A stretch of 64,000 nucleotides of DNA from Novosphingobium sp. KCTC 2891 (GCF_025938155.1 NZ_JAPCZG010000004.1:310001-374000); one strand, 5' to 3'. Shown: positions 8,228 to 17,854, numbered from the stretch's first letter. Numbers and translations: made by a program. The notes: generated by a model not told the origin, from the sequence alone.

Positions 8228-9352
8228 CTAGCGCCCGCGCCGGTCGATGGCGGAGCGATAGGTATCCGCCCATGCCCGCGCGACTTGCTCCGCGCCGAAC
8301 GTCTCCGCCGCAAGCGCGCGCGCACTGTGCGCCATCCCCGACCAGTCCGCCTCCCCGATGGAAAGCGCCGCACCCAGCGCCGCTCCGATCTCGGCAGGGG
8401 CATAGCCGCATTCGATGGCCGCGCCGCGCGCGAAGCCTTCGGGCAGGTTGCATTCGCCCGTCATCACGGTCGGCACGCCCGCCGCCCAGGCTTCCAGGAT
8501 CGCCATGGGCAGCCCCTCGCTCAGCGACGGCAGCACGATATAGCGCGAGCCCTCGATCAGCGCCTGTTTCGCCGCCCCGAAGATCGGCCCGATGAACTCG
8601 GCCGTGGGCACGCCGGAGACCGCCGACTTCAACGCTTCCACGTCGGCGTCATCGCCCCAGCCAGCGATGGTCAGCCGGCTGCCCTCGGGCAAGGCCGCGT
8701 TCTTCCACGCCTCCACCAGCGCCAGCAGGTTCTTCTTGGCGTGGATGCGGCCGATATAGGTGACATGCGGCGGCGGCAGTCCGGCGCGCGGCGCTGATGG
8801 AGCCGGCCCGGCATTGGGGATGACGAAGACTTCGTCCCGCCCCGTCTCGCGCCGGATGTCCTGCGCCTCGCGCCCGGTCAGCGCGTGGAGCGACGTGGCC
8901 CGCGCCCAGCTTGCCCGTTCATAGCCGGCGCGCGCCAGCGTCTTCTTCCAGGTGCCTCGCGCGGTGATCCATGGATCGAGCATCCCGTGCGGCGAGACGA
9001 GATATCCGCGGCCGGTCCGCGCCGCCCACTTTGCCCCCGCGCGCGAGGGGTACATCCAGATGCCGTGCAGGTGCAGCACGTCGAGATCGGCCTCGATCAG
9101 CCGGCGCACCAGATCGGGCGCGAAGCCCAGGATCGGGGGGCCGAATTGCCGGCACAGGGTGAGCGAACCCTCCGGAAACCGCGCGCTGTCCTCCGCCACA
9201 TGCCCGGCATCGGGCGCGAAGACGGGCGCCTCGCCGCCCATCGCGCGGATCATGTCGGCCTGCCGGACGACCGCCTCGAACACCCCGCCGCCAACACGTG
9301 ACGCCCAGGGGCTGAGCAGGCCGATCCGCAGCCCCTGCAAGGGACCGCTCAT
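8228..9352 (-). CDS. GT4 family glycosyltransferase
   Basis: A 374-aa retaining GT-B enzyme. The N-terminus IGLLSPWASRVGGGVFEAV is the typical glycine-rich acceptor-domain start. The donor domain has VTYIGRIHAKKNLLALVEAW, LTIAGWGDDADVEAL and SLSEGLPMAILEAWAAGVP with an intact E-x7-E. Its ATG overlaps the stop of the Wzy-like gene (ATGA, 9349-9352), so polymerase and transferase are translationally coupled. The downstream 140 nt to the next gene holds an inverted repeat (CCGCCG/CGGCGG) and the candidate promoter of the following group. Donor sugar is unknown. Confidence 0.9.
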   Translation of the reverse strand: MSGPLQGLRIGLLSPWASRVGGGVFEAVVRQADMIRAMGGEAPVFAPDAGHVAEDSARFPEGSLTLCRQFGPPILGFAPDLVRRLIEADLDVLHLHGIWMYPSRAGAKWAARTGRGYLVSPHGMLDPWITARGTWKKTLARAGYERASWARATSLHALTGREAQDIRRETGRDEVFVIPNAGPAPSAPRAGLPPPHVTYIGRIHAKKNLLALVEAWKNAALPEGSRLTIAGWGDDADVEALKSAVSGVPTAEFIGPIFGAAKQALIEGSRYIVLPSLSEGLPMAILEAWAAGVPTVMTGECNLPEGFARGAAIECGYAPAEIGAALGAALSIGEADWSGMAHSARALAAETFGAEQVARAWADTYRSAIDRRGR

Positions 9353-10770
9353 GCGCGGGAGGCCTCACCCTGCCGCGCCTGCAACGCCTGGCGGCGCCGC
9401 GCGACGGCCGGGGGAAGCGCCGGCCCGGCGCGCACCGGTTGGGGAGCAGGCTGCCCGCCGGTCGCAACTGGCACCCCTGCCGCGCTCATGGCCTTGAACC
9501 GGGCGCGGGCGCCAATGAACAGGCCGGTGCCCAGCCCATACCAAAGGCCCCAGCCGCGATTACCGAGAACCGACGACAGGATATTCGCGCCGAACATACC
9601 CACGATGATCGCCGCACCCCACGCCGCGAGAAACAGGAGGTCGGAACGCGCATTGCGCGACATCGAAATGCGAACCAGCAGCAGCACGGACTGGATGAAC
9701 TGGATGCACTGCACCAGCAGCAGCGCGGCACCTCCAGCGAGGCCCCCGATGAACAGGATGCTCAGATACTGATTATGCCCGAAACCGATGGACTGTGCAT
9801 ATCGGCCACCTGCCTCTTTTGGAAACCACCAAGTGGTCCGGGCAGCGAAACCGTGTCCGAACACCGTTTCCTTCGTGGACGCCACAAAGGCATCGTACAT
9901 GAAGCTCCACTCGGACTGTCGGGTATAGTAGCTGAAGTCTTCGCCGCTACGGCTTTGATTGTCCGTGAAGCGATCAGTCCACCGCGTCAGTCCGCCCGAA
10001 CCTTGCGACACGACGCCGATCGTGGCGACCACGCCCAGCGCCACCAGCAACAGCGTCCGCGGCCCCACCAGGTTACGGATACCGCGCAGCAAGGTCGAGA
10101 ACTGCAGGAGCGCCACCAGCAGATAGGTGCGCGTGACAGACAGGAACACCAGCAAACCGCCTAGCCCCAAGCTGACCAATTCCACCGCTCCGAGACCGAA
10201 CAGGAAAAGACAGTCGATATAGCCCAACACGGGGATGGTCGCGCCGCTGAGAATCTGGAAACGGACCATCGAAAAATCGATCGGCCCGCCCACGATCCGC
10301 TCGGACACCACCGCCATAACGACGTAGCCCAGGCTCAGCCAGGCCAACAACAGCCGCACCATCCTGAGATCCTGGCTGGCAACGACACGGCACGTCGCGA
10401 ACGCGGTAGTCAAATAGAGGACCGTGCCAATCGCGGTGCGCAGGATTTCGGAACTTTGTTGACCATAGACCAGCCCCGATGCTGTCCCGACGATCAGAAA
10501 CAGCAGCACGGCAACGGTGAAGGAAAGCAGACCCGGCAAAGGTATCCGCCGTTCCTTGTCTAGCATCAGAAATGCACCGAACGAACCAAAGTGCAACAAT
10601 GCGAACAGCAACTGGGCGTAAACCCCCTCGCCCCCGCCGCCGGCTTGCGTGCGGAAGTCAGCCATCCACGCTCCGACCAAGATGGCATACGTCAGCAGAA
10701 CCCAGGTAAAACCGGTCGCAGAAGCCACCTGCACTCCGGGAACAGCCGAACGTGCGCGTACGCTAGTCAA
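9349..10770 (-). CDS. Wzy-like O-antigen/exopolysaccharide polymerase
   Basis: A polytopic membrane protein with about ten to twelve hydrophobic segments and one larger hydrophilic loop around the middle (DRFTDNQSRSGEDFSYYTRQ region), the topology of Wzy/O-antigen ligase proteins that join lipid-linked repeats in the periplasm. The C-terminus is a basic, alanine-rich tail. The frame stays open to 10980, but that extension is arginine-rich and shadow-like. The TTG at 10770, with GGAGGG 11 nt upstream and giving MTSVRARSAVPG, is preferred, for about 473 aa. The call rests on topology and context; an O-antigen ligase role is the alternative. Confidence 0.78.
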   Translation of the reverse strand: MTSVRARSAVPGVQVASATGFTWVLLTYAILVGAWMADFRTQAGGGGEGVYAQLLFALLHFGSFGAFLMLDKERRIPLPGLLSFTVAVLLFLIVGTASGLVYGQQSSEILRTAIGTVLYLTTAFATCRVVASQDLRMVRLLLAWLSLGYVVMAVVSERIVGGPIDFSMVRFQILSGATIPVLGYIDCLFLFGLGAVELVSLGLGGLLVFLSVTRTYLLVALLQFSTLLRGIRNLVGPRTLLLVALGVVATIGVVSQGSGGLTRWTDRFTDNQSRSGEDFSYYTRQSEWSFMYDAFVASTKETVFGHGFAARTTWWFPKEAGGRYAQSIGFGHNQYLSILFIGGLAGGAALLLVQCIQFIQSVLLLVRISMSRNARSDLLFLAAWGAAIIVGMFGANILSSVLGNRGWGLWYGLGTGLFIGARARFKAMSAAGVPVATGGQPAPQPVRAGPALPPAVARRRQALQARQGEASRA

Positions 10771-11050
10771 GACGGGGTACTCCCTCCAACACGGCCAACC
10801 GAGACAACGTTTGGCCGAACGCCGCAAGCCCCTCAATACGGCCCCGCGATCGATTGACCGCAAAAAACCACGAGTTGCAGAGCCTTGACCTAATCCGCGA
10901 CCAGCCTCAATGCTGCAATGCGAAACAGCACGATGAGGGCATTGTGGCAAGAGCGAACGTCGGCGGAACACCCCGCTCACCCCGGTCCGTGCGCTTCAGT
11001 CGGTGGGGGGCCTCGCTGCTTCCTTGCGCGCAGAATCGAACGGATTGCCC

Positions 11051-12208
11051 ATGAACGACGCCCTGCAAATTGAAGAGATGACGGCAAAGGCTCAAGGCGC
11101 ACGCCACTCCCTTGAACTGCAATCCATTCGAGGGATTGCAGCGCTTGCCGTCCTGCTTCATCATTGTAGCTTTTACTACAAATACGATCCTGATCTAAAA
11201 TATTTTGCCGAAATATTAATAAACGCCCATGCCGCAGTTGTTTTATTTTTTGTTTTGAGCGGATATGTACTAAGCACTTCTATATCACGAAGTGCCATGT
11301 CGGCATCCAATTTTTCGGGATTCTACGTCAGACGTATCGCCAGGATATTCCCCGCACTCTATATCGGGGTAGCCATGGCGCTGCTATACGTCGCAATATT
11401 CCAGAACCACCCGATACCGGACATAGTATCGCCTTGGTGGCCCGCGGAACATCGCCAATTTCCCGATAATAGGCACATTGTCCTTACCCTTGCCGGTATA
11501 AGCACCGGCCTCGCGCTGCCGTTGTGGACACTTTTGATAGAAATCTGCGCTTCGGCGCTGCTGCCATGGCTTCTACTGGCACTATCCTACAAAAAGTGGA
11601 TGATATGGCCTTTATCGGCGATATATTCGGCAATAGTACTTTACGCAGGCCCGGGATGGCACGCAGTACCTCTGTATTTTAGTGGATTCCTCTTTGGCAC
11701 GGCCATTGCCATTTCGCCTCCAGCATTAAAATCCGGGCACATACTCATTGCCTTGATCGGAATTACGCTGCTTTGGTTCGGAAGGTTGCTTTTTAACGCC
11801 AGCTTCACAGTTGATTATCACAACGCCGCCGCCACTGTCTGCGAAGGTCTTGGCGCCATGCTTTTCATTAGCGCTATTGTGCACCAAAAGGATGGCTATG
11901 CGATATTGCGTCACCCCGCCCTCGTCTGGCTTGGTGACATTTCTTACTCACTCTATCTCGTGCATATGTCGATTCTGGGCATCATCGCGGGATTGGGGAC
12001 TGAGATATTCCGCCTGCCTATCATGACAGAAGGCGGTCTTCCGGCGACACTGGTCTTGATGCCCTCGACGGCGGCTGCAACTATCGTGCTTTCCGCACTC
12101 ATCTATCGGTTCGTCGAACTCCCGATGATCAGCGTAGGGAAACGTCTCGCACATCGTGTGGAACGGACTGTCGCTGGACGCCGCCCCCAAGTCGCCATTA
12201 CCCAATAG
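11051..12208 (+). CDS. AT-rich acyltransferase family 3 (OafA-like) membrane protein
   Basis: A protein of about 385 aa with roughly ten membrane helices and the AT3 signature near the N-terminus (LELQSIRGIAALAVLLHHCS, with the conserved Arg and His). Members O-acetylate or otherwise acylate surface sugars. The ATG at 11051 is chosen; an in-frame GTG at 11003 and an ATG at 11078 are possible. Base composition is unlike the neighbours: 11160-11260 is clearly AT-rich in a window otherwise in the mid-sixties percent GC. This suggests recent acquisition. It is alone on its strand, diverging from wzy and converging on the beta-helix gene. Confidence 0.88.
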   Translation: MNDALQIEEMTAKAQGARHSLELQSIRGIAALAVLLHHCSFYYKYDPDLKYFAEILINAHAAVVLFFVLSGYVLSTSISRSAMSASNFSGFYVRRIARIFPALYIGVAMALLYVAIFQNHPIPDIVSPWWPAEHRQFPDNRHIVLTLAGISTGLALPLWTLLIEICASALLPWLLLALSYKKWMIWPLSAIYSAIVLYAGPGWHAVPLYFSGFLFGTAIAISPPALKSGHILIALIGITLLWFGRLLFNASFTVDYHNAAATVCEGLGAMLFISAIVHQKDGYAILRHPALVWLGDISYSLYLVHMSILGIIAGLGTEIFRLPIMTEGGLPATLVLMPSTAAATIVLSALIYRFVELPMISVGKRLAHRVERTVAGRRPQVAITQ

Positions 12209-12220
12209 CACGGGAAAAGG

Positions 12221-12251
12221 TGGCGGGCGGGAGACTTGCCCCCGCCCGCCA
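12221..12251. terminator. bidirectional hairpin between acyltransferase and beta-helix genes
   Basis: An 11-bp perfect stem, TGGCGGGCGGG (12221-12231) and CCCGCCCGCCA (12241-12251), with a 9-nt loop between two convergent stop codons. There is no T-run on the plus side, so termination is inferred from stem strength and position. Confidence 0.55.
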
Positions 12252-12271
12252 GCGTGTGGCGCAAGATACGA

Positions 12272-13822
12272 TCAGAGCTGCACAGGCAAAACCGACCAGT
12301 TGCCGATGCTCGCCCCGCCTGTCAGCGACGAGCGGTGCCACTGCACACGAATGCGGCCTTGCGCTGTCGCCGCCGGGATCGTGGCAACCACGACGCCCAG
12401 GTAGTTCTGGATGTCGATCTTGAAGGTCGTCCCCGCCGCGGCGAATTTCACCACCTCGAAGTACCGCCCGTCGAACAGGCTGCACCCGTCGCTCACGCCA
12501 TTGTGCGGCGGCAGCTTCACCACCCGGTCCGCCGTCAGCGCCGCGCCCCCATAGACGATGGTCGGCGGCGAGCGGTAAGCGGCATCCGCTCCGGCCGACA
12601 GGTCGACGTTGGCATCGCCCGCCCGCGTGATCCGGAGCGGGTCGAGCCAGTCATCCACCGCCAGCACGGTTGCCCCCGCCGCCGCCGCCGTATCGGTGAG
12701 TGCGCGAACCGGAGCCGTGCCATAGGTCGAGAACGTGCCGCGAATGGTGCGGATGCGCGCTGGCTGGTCCAGCGTTCCCCCGTTGAACAGAAACCACTTC
12801 GCCCCGGCGCCCTGCGAATTGAACGCGAACGAGAACAGCCGCACGTCCAGCGCCGCGCCCGCCCCCGAAACGCGGAACATGTAGACCGTCGTGGCCGCCG
12901 CCTGAACCACGTTCGACCCTTCGAGATACATCGATCCATAGGAGATCAGCCGCGAGTTCGGCAGGTCGAACATATTGCCCGACACGGCCAGCGTCTGCCC
13001 CTCCATCGCCCAGTGGCGGACAAGATGCGTGCCCCCGCCGCCATCGTAGAGCATGAGGGCCGACGAGCCGTTGATTTCCACGAAATACTCGTTGGTGCTG
13101 GCGTTGCACCGGAACATGACCTCTCCTGCGGCGCCGCCATTGTAGTAGCCTTCGATCGTGTTCTTCGGCTGACCGATGGCCGCGCTCATCGTCATCACGC
13201 CGCCGACCGTCTGGACGTGGAAGTCGAACTTGTTGCCCCAGATGCTGATGTCCGTCGATGCGGAGTAGACCACCCAGTAGCAGTTGGTGATGCGCAGCCT
13301 CTCAAGATAGTTGCTGAAGAAGTCGTGGATGCCCGTTCCCGTCTTCCACCGGAACCGGAACGCGGCGGCGCCGGTGTTGCCGGTCTGCGCGGTGTTCCAG
13401 GTCATCTGAAAATCGCGCATCACGTTGCCGAACGCCATGTCGAAGGTGAAGTCGAACACGGCGACATTGGCGGTGAACTGCTTGATGATCGCCTTGTCGC
13501 GGCTTGACCCGATCACCCGCATCCCGATGATATTCGCCTGGTTCAGCGTGATGGCGGACGTGATCTTGTACGTGCCGTCCGGAAGGAACAGGTGGCCCAC
13601 CGTGCCTGCGGCCGCCGCGCTGAACGCCGCCTGCAACGCCGCCGTGTCGTCGGTGATGCCGTCTCCCTTGGCGCCGAAATCCCTGACGCTGACGGTTTCC
13701 TGAAGCTTCCGACCGATCGTCGTCCCGCCATAAGTGCCGGTGCGGGCATAGGGAAGGTCGCCGTTGGCGATCGCGGTACGGGCCTTGCTCGCCAGGCCCC
13801 GGGCGATAATGTCGGCGCTCAC
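12272..13822 (-). CDS. tailspike-like right-handed beta-helix protein (Pectate_lyase_3 type)
   Basis: A 516-aa protein. After a short N-terminal adaptor (about residues 1-45), SVRDFGAKGDGITDDTAALQ is the signature that opens Pectate_lyase_3/GH28-type beta-helices in phage tailspikes and polysaccharide depolymerases. Long beta-rich repeats follow, with a C-terminal part rich in short beta strands. The GTG start overlaps the stop of the small upstream gene (GTGA, 13819-13822), so the two are coupled. No signal peptide is seen. In this position it may cleave or trim the locus polysaccharide, or be a captured phage depolymerase. Catalytic residues cannot be assigned by eye. Confidence 0.8.
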   Translation of the reverse strand: MSADIIARGLASKARTAIANGDLPYARTGTYGGTTIGRKLQETVSVRDFGAKGDGITDDTAALQAAFSAAAAGTVGHLFLPDGTYKITSAITLNQANIIGMRVIGSSRDKAIIKQFTANVAVFDFTFDMAFGNVMRDFQMTWNTAQTGNTGAAAFRFRWKTGTGIHDFFSNYLERLRITNCYWVVYSASTDISIWGNKFDFHVQTVGGVMTMSAAIGQPKNTIEGYYNGGAAGEVMFRCNASTNEYFVEINGSSALMLYDGGGGTHLVRHWAMEGQTLAVSGNMFDLPNSRLISYGSMYLEGSNVVQAAATTVYMFRVSGAGAALDVRLFSFAFNSQGAGAKWFLFNGGTLDQPARIRTIRGTFSTYGTAPVRALTDTAAAAGATVLAVDDWLDPLRITRAGDANVDLSAGADAAYRSPPTIVYGGAALTADRVVKLPPHNGVSDGCSLFDGRYFEVVKFAAAGTTFKIDIQNYLGVVVATIPAATAQGRIRVQWHRSSLTGGASIGNWSVLPVQL

Positions 13823-14244
13823 TGGCCAAGCCTGTAGGCAAGCGTGCCCGAAGCGAGCGTGACGTCGAGGTAGAGCGCGGCGCTGGCCTCGCTTTCCTCC
13901 CATACCGGTTCGCAGCAATTCACGGTGAACTGCGCCCACGCGTCGCCGGCGATCGTGAGCGGCGTGCGGGTGGCTCCGCCATCGGTCGAGCGGGTAACCT
14001 TGACGGTTCCCGTCCACGTTCCGGACAGCGTCAGTACGGCCGGCCGGTCGAGCGCCGGCACAAACGGCCCGAACACACCGCTGAGCGCGGACGAACCGGC
14101 CAGCGAACCACCCGAAGCGGGCTTGACCTGAACGGGCAAAGGCGCGGTGTTGCTGACTTGCGCCGCGTTTCCGTCACCATCGGAAAAGGCGATGGCATTG
14201 ACGGTCGCGTACCCGGCGGGCACGGCGATCGGAGAATTGGGCAT
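13819..14244 (-). CDS. small phage-structural-like protein upstream of the beta-helix gene
   Basis: A 141-aa protein, predicted all beta, with no signal peptide. DGDGNAAQVSNTAPLPVQV near residue 25 resembles the NPLPV-type segments common in phage tail and baseplate-associated proteins. The rest reads like a small beta-sandwich (LTLSGTWTGTVKVTRSTDGG). It has a strong ribosome site (AAAGGAG, 5 nt before ATG), but that site and the start codon lie inside an 11-bp stem (14243-14273). It is translationally coupled to the tailspike-like gene. It could be a head-binding or trimer adaptor for that protein. No function is established. Confidence 0.65.
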   Translation of the reverse strand: MPNSPIAVPAGYATVNAIAFSDGDGNAAQVSNTAPLPVQVKPASGGSLAGSSALSGVFGPFVPALDRPAVLTLSGTWTGTVKVTRSTDGGATRTPLTIAGDAWAQFTVNCCEPVWEESEASAALYLDVTLASGTLAYRLGQ

Positions 14245-14288
14245 GGGAACTCCTTTCGGTGTGGAGTTCCCATATTTAACCTATATGG
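14243..14288 (-). promoter_or_regulatory. RBS-sequestering hairpin with a competing upstream hairpin
   Basis: On the minus-strand transcript ATGGGAACTCC pairs perfectly with GGAGTTCCCAT (plus arms 14263-14273 and 14243-14253; 9-nt loop). The 3' arm contains AGGAG and the first two bases of the start codon at 14244. A second inverted repeat, CCATAT (14270-14275) with ATATGG (14283-14288), shares four bases with it, so the two stems cannot both form. This looks like translational control; the mechanism is inferred. Confidence 0.5.
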
Positions 14289-14306
14289 TTATGTGTAGGA
14301 AAGCGA

Positions 14307-15551
14307 TCATCGCGGTGTCTTGCCCGCAGCCCCGATGCGCCCGACGAAATTCGCAAGCAGGGCATCGCGGCCCCAGCGTTCCCGCGCACGCTCGCGTCCC
14401 GTCTCGCCAAGACGGGCAGCCTGCTGGGAATCGTCGAGCAGCCTGACGATCGCGCCGGCCAGTGCAGGGGCATCGCCGGGCTGCGTTACCAGTCCGGCAC
14501 CTTCGACCTCGTCCGCAAGGCCGGTGCCGGGCGCTGCGGTCGCCACCACCGGACGGCCCGATCCCAGCATGTTGGCCAGCTTCGACGGCAGCACCAGATC
14601 CGCAGCGCCGGGAATCTGCGGCAGCAGGTGGATGGATGCGAGCGCCAGCATGTCTGCCACGCGCTCCGCCGGCTGAAGATCGTGCAACTGCACGTTGCCC
14701 AACCCTTGGGAAAGCTCGGCCAGCCGCGCCCGATTGGGCCCCTCGCCGCAAATCACGAAGACCAGATCGCTGCGGTGGGCCAGAAGCCGCGCCGCCTCGA
14801 TGATGATCTCGATCCCCTGCTTGTTGGCGATGTTGCCCGAATAGAGCGCCACCTTGCGGTCACCCAGATTCCACGCGCGCCGATACTCGTCGCCGCTCGC
14901 ATCGGCGCGGGCGAAAGCCATGTTGGCCCAGTTCCGGGCCTCGACGATTCGCGCCGGATCGACTCCCTTTTCGGTGAGTTTGGCGCACATCTGCGGACTG
15001 ATTGTCGAAACCCGATCGGCGCTGCGCAGCAGGGCACGCTCCAGCGCCAGCGCCAGCCGGGGCAGCAGGCCGCGCTGCTGGACAAGGCCGGTGGCCATCG
15101 CCGCGTCCACTTCGAAGTCCTGCACATGGATCCAGAGCTTCGCGCCCGAAAGCCGTGCAGAAAGCCACCCGACCGGCACCGAAAGCAACGCGGGCGCCAC
15201 CACCAGTACCACGCCGGGCCGCTTGCGCAGCGCGGCAGCGAGCGCCGGCAGCAGCGACGACGCGGCATAGCTTGCCAGATGCAGGATGCGCTTCAGCCCG
15301 CCCGGTTTCGCCGGAATGTAGTGCGGACAGCGGATCACCTCGACCCCGTCCTCGCGCGTGCGGCGCCATCCGCGCGCATAACCCGGCCAGCGCTTCCACT
15401 GCGGATAATAGGGCTGCCCCGCCACGAACGTGACAGCATGGCCCTCGTCCGCGAGCGCTTCGGCGAGACCGGCCGAGTAAGGCCCGATGCCAACGGGCTC
15501 CGGGGCGTAGTTGACGCCAATCAGCAGGATCGGCGCCTTGTTGGCGATCAT
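14307..15551 (-). CDS. WcaI-like GT4 glycosyltransferase
   Basis: A 414-aa protein resembling the colanic-acid fucosyltransferase WcaI group: N-terminus [20 protein letters not shown], then [57 protein letters not shown] and a donor loop [19 protein letters not shown]. The ATG at 15551 forms an ATGA overlap with the stop of GDP-fucose synthase (15548-15551). Coupling to the fucose-nucleotide gene and similarity to WcaI make it the second candidate fucosyltransferase of the locus. An upstream in-frame extension is not supported. Confidence 0.88.
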   Translation of the reverse strand: MIANKAPILLIGVNYAPEPVGIGPYSAGLAEALADEGHAVTFVAGQPYYPQWKRWPGYARGWRRTREDGVEVIRCPHYIPAKPGGLKRILHLASYAASSLLPALAAALRKRPGVVLVVAPALLSVPVGWLSARLSGAKLWIHVQDFEVDAAMATGLVQQRGLLPRLALALERALLRSADRVSTISPQMCAKLTEKGVDPARIVEARNWANMAFARADASGDEYRRAWNLGDRKVALYSGNIANKQGIEIIIEAARLLAHRSDLVFVICGEGPNRARLAELSQGLGNVQLHDLQPAERVADMLALASIHLLPQIPGAADLVLPSKLANMLGSGRPVVATAAPGTGLADEVEGAGLVTQPGDAPALAGAIVRLLDDSQQAARLGETGRERARERWGRDALLANFVGRIGAAGKTPR

Positions 15552-16507
15552 GCTCGGATCAGGCCCTTTTCCAGGCCGTCCAGGAACCATTGGTAAGCGC
15601 CGACCACGCCTTCCTCGAGCGGGATCGAAGCGGTCCAGCCCAATTGGGCCAGCTTGCCGCTGTCCATCAGCTTGCGCGGCGTGCCATCGGGCTTGGTCGT
15701 GTCGCGCGTGATCGTGCCTTCAAGGCCCACGATGCGGCACACCATCTCGGCAAGATCGCCGATGGCGATATCCGTGCCGCTGCCGACGTTGACGTGGCTT
15801 TCACCCGAATAGGTCTTCAACAGGAACACGCAGGCATCGGCCAGGTCGTCCACGTGCAGGAATTCACGGCGCGGCGTGCCCGTGCCCCAGATCTCGATCG
15901 AGGACTTGCCCGCCAGCTTGGCCTCATGCGCCTTGCGGATCAGCGCGGGCAGAACGTGGCTGCCGGCGAGATCGAAATTGTCGCCCGGGCCGTAAAGGTT
16001 GGTCGGCATCGCGCTGATGTAGTCCAGGCCATATTCACGGCGATAGGCCTGGCACAGCTTGATGCCCGCGATCTTTGCGATCGCGTACCATTCGTTGGTG
16101 GGTTCGAGCGGGCCGGTCAGCAGCGAATCCTCAGCGATCGGCTGGGGTGCGAACTTGGGATAGATGCATGATGAGCCGAGGAACAGCAGGCGGCCAACGC
16201 CGCTCTGCCGTGCAGCCTCGATCACGTTCGCCTCGATCATCAGGTTGTCGTAGAGGAACTGCGCCGGATAAGTGTCGTTGGCGAGGATGCCCCCCACCTT
16301 CGCGGCGGCGAGGACCACCACGTCGGGCCGGTTTTCCTCGAACCAGCTCCGCACCGATTCCTGTTCGCGCAGGTCCGTGGAACGGTCCGAGGTGACGACG
16401 GTGCAGTTCTCCGTCGCCAGCCGGCGCACGATCGCAGAACCAACCATGCCGCGGTGACCCGCAACATAGACACGCTTTCCATCAAGGCTGTGGGGCAATT
16501 CAGTCAT
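15548..16507 (-). CDS. fcl: GDP-L-fucose synthase
   Basis: A 319-aa SDR-type epimerase/reductase that converts GDP-4-keto-6-deoxy-D-mannose to GDP-L-fucose with NADPH. Seen are [18 protein letters not shown] (nucleotide-binding glycine motif), [20 protein letters not shown], and the catalytic YAIAK with downstream CQAYRREYG, all typical of WcaG/Fcl. Length is normal. It sits downstream of wzx and gmd on the same strand and overlaps the WcaI-like gene by four bases. With Gmd it completes the GDP-fucose pathway from GDP-mannose. Confidence 0.95.
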   Translation of the reverse strand: MTELPHSLDGKRVYVAGHRGMVGSAIVRRLATENCTVVTSDRSTDLREQESVRSWFEENRPDVVVLAAAKVGGILANDTYPAQFLYDNLMIEANVIEAARQSGVGRLLFLGSSCIYPKFAPQPIAEDSLLTGPLEPTNEWYAIAKIAGIKLCQAYRREYGLDYISAMPTNLYGPGDNFDLAGSHVLPALIRKAHEAKLAGKSSIEIWGTGTPRREFLHVDDLADACVFLLKTYSGESHVNVGSGTDIAIGDLAEMVCRIVGLEGTITRDTTKPDGTPRKLMDSGKLAQLGWTASIPLEEGVVGAYQWFLDGLEKGLIRA

Positions 16508-16558
16508 CGTGATTTTCCGGTCGAAAGAGGCCCGCGTGGGCCGAAGGGTTGCATTCCA

Positions 16559-17854
16559 TCATGCCGCGACCTCCGCCAGCCGCGCGTGGCCTCGGCCAAG
16601 TCCGATCATCGGCTCGTTCAGGCGCCGGACGATCAGATTTTGCACGACCAGCGCGGCAGAGACCATGGCCACGATCAGGTTCGGCCGGCCGAGCAGGCCC
16701 AGAGCCGTTCCCCCTGCCGCCAGCAGCACAAGCCCGGTGGCGGTGGACAGGATCACCCCCCGCATATTTCCGGTCGCCTGCCCCAGATTGTAGGCCGGAG
16801 CGCACCATGCCGCGGTTGCATGACCGAACGAGAGCAGCGCCACGAATATCCAGAAAGACGGTTCGAACGAGCGGAACCACAGCACCGAGATGACCGGAGC
16901 CGCCAGAACCAGCCCGCCGAAGATCAGCGGTGTTCCGCGCAGCACATGGCGGCCCGTCACCCGGTAGAGCTTGCGCGCCTCTGGCGGGTCGGTGTGGATC
17001 AACCGCGCCATCGCCGGGATCATGCTGGTGGACGTGTTCGAGAACAGGTTGCGAGCAATCGAAACCCCGCGAAACGCGGACTCGTACAGCCCCTGCATAT
17101 GCATTCCGCCGAAGTGGCTGACGAGCATCTTCGACAAAGGCTCGAACGCCGAATTGAGAATGTTTGCCAGTTGGAGCTTCATGCTGATGCCCAGCATCTC
17201 GCGCAGCGTGGTCCACCGGAATGCCAAGGGCAGGCGGAAGCCGCCCAGCGCACTGCACACCGCGATCCACGCCGCTACCGAACCCAAGCCGTACTGGATG
17301 AGCTGCGCCATGGCGAAGCCGACGAGGCCATACCGAGGCACCAGCCAGAACACGCAGCCCAACTGGATCAGGTTTCCCCCGACCATGATGGTCGAACGGA
17401 CGAAGCCGCGATGCAGGCCGAACAGCGAACTGTTGATCACCATGCAGAGGTTCGTCGCGATGATCGCGGCCACCATCCATGGCAGCACCGGCCGCGCTGC
17501 GGCGAGATGCTCCGCGCCCACCACGAACGTCAGCCAGTGGGACACGACAAACGCGCTGATCAGCGAGAGGCCGGTAATCAGGATGAAATTGCTGATGATC
17601 GCAGTGTCGATATAGGCCGCGATACGGTCGCGATCCACACGGGCATCAAGCGGGGCGATGAACCGCGTGGACGCGCCGCCCAGGCCGAAATCGCCAAGCC
17701 GGCTCAGCCCGAGCCACGCAAACAGGGTCGACCAGATTCCCAGCAGGGCGATCCCGCCAAGATCGACCACGGTACGATAGCTGAAGAAGGTCAGCACCGT
17801 GCTGGAGCAGACCTCGATCAGGCTGAAAATGACGTTGCGGCGAATGTTCAACAT
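16559..17854 (-). CDS. Wzx-like oligosaccharide flippase
   Basis: A 431-aa MATE/PST-type membrane protein with about twelve predicted helices. The N-terminus NVIFSLIEVCSSTVLTFFSY and the paired helical bundles are typical of RfbX/Wzx proteins that flip undecaprenyl-linked repeats across the inner membrane. It lies between gmd and fcl on the same strand. A 51-nt gap to fcl holds a minor GGCCC/GGGCC repeat. The specific substrate is presumed to be the locus repeat unit. Confidence 0.87.
   Translation of the reverse strand: MLNIRRNVIFSLIEVCSSTVLTFFSYRTVVDLGGIALLGIWSTLFAWLGLSRLGDFGLGGASTRFIAPLDARVDRDRIAAYIDTAIISNFILITGLSLISAFVVSHWLTFVVGAEHLAAARPVLPWMVAAIIATNLCMVINSSLFGLHRGFVRSTIMVGGNLIQLGCVFWLVPRYGLVGFAMAQLIQYGLGSVAAWIAVCSALGGFRLPLAFRWTTLREMLGISMKLQLANILNSAFEPLSKMLVSHFGGMHMQGLYESAFRGVSIARNLFSNTSTSMIPAMARLIHTDPPEARKLYRVTGRHVLRGTPLIFGGLVLAAPVISVLWFRSFEPSFWIFVALLSFGHATAAWCAPAYNLGQATGNMRGVILSTATGLVLLAAGGTALGLLGRPNLIVAMVSAALVVQNLIVRRLNEPMIGLGRGHARLAEVAA

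Noticed and set aside
10771-10980. N-terminal extension of the Wzy-like protein.
   Set aside because: The extra 70 residues are Arg/Gly-rich with no membrane or signal character, and the TTG at 10770 has a good ribosome site.
12272-14288. A prophage.
   Set aside because: Only two phage-like genes; no integrase, terminase, capsid, lysis genes or attachment repeats.
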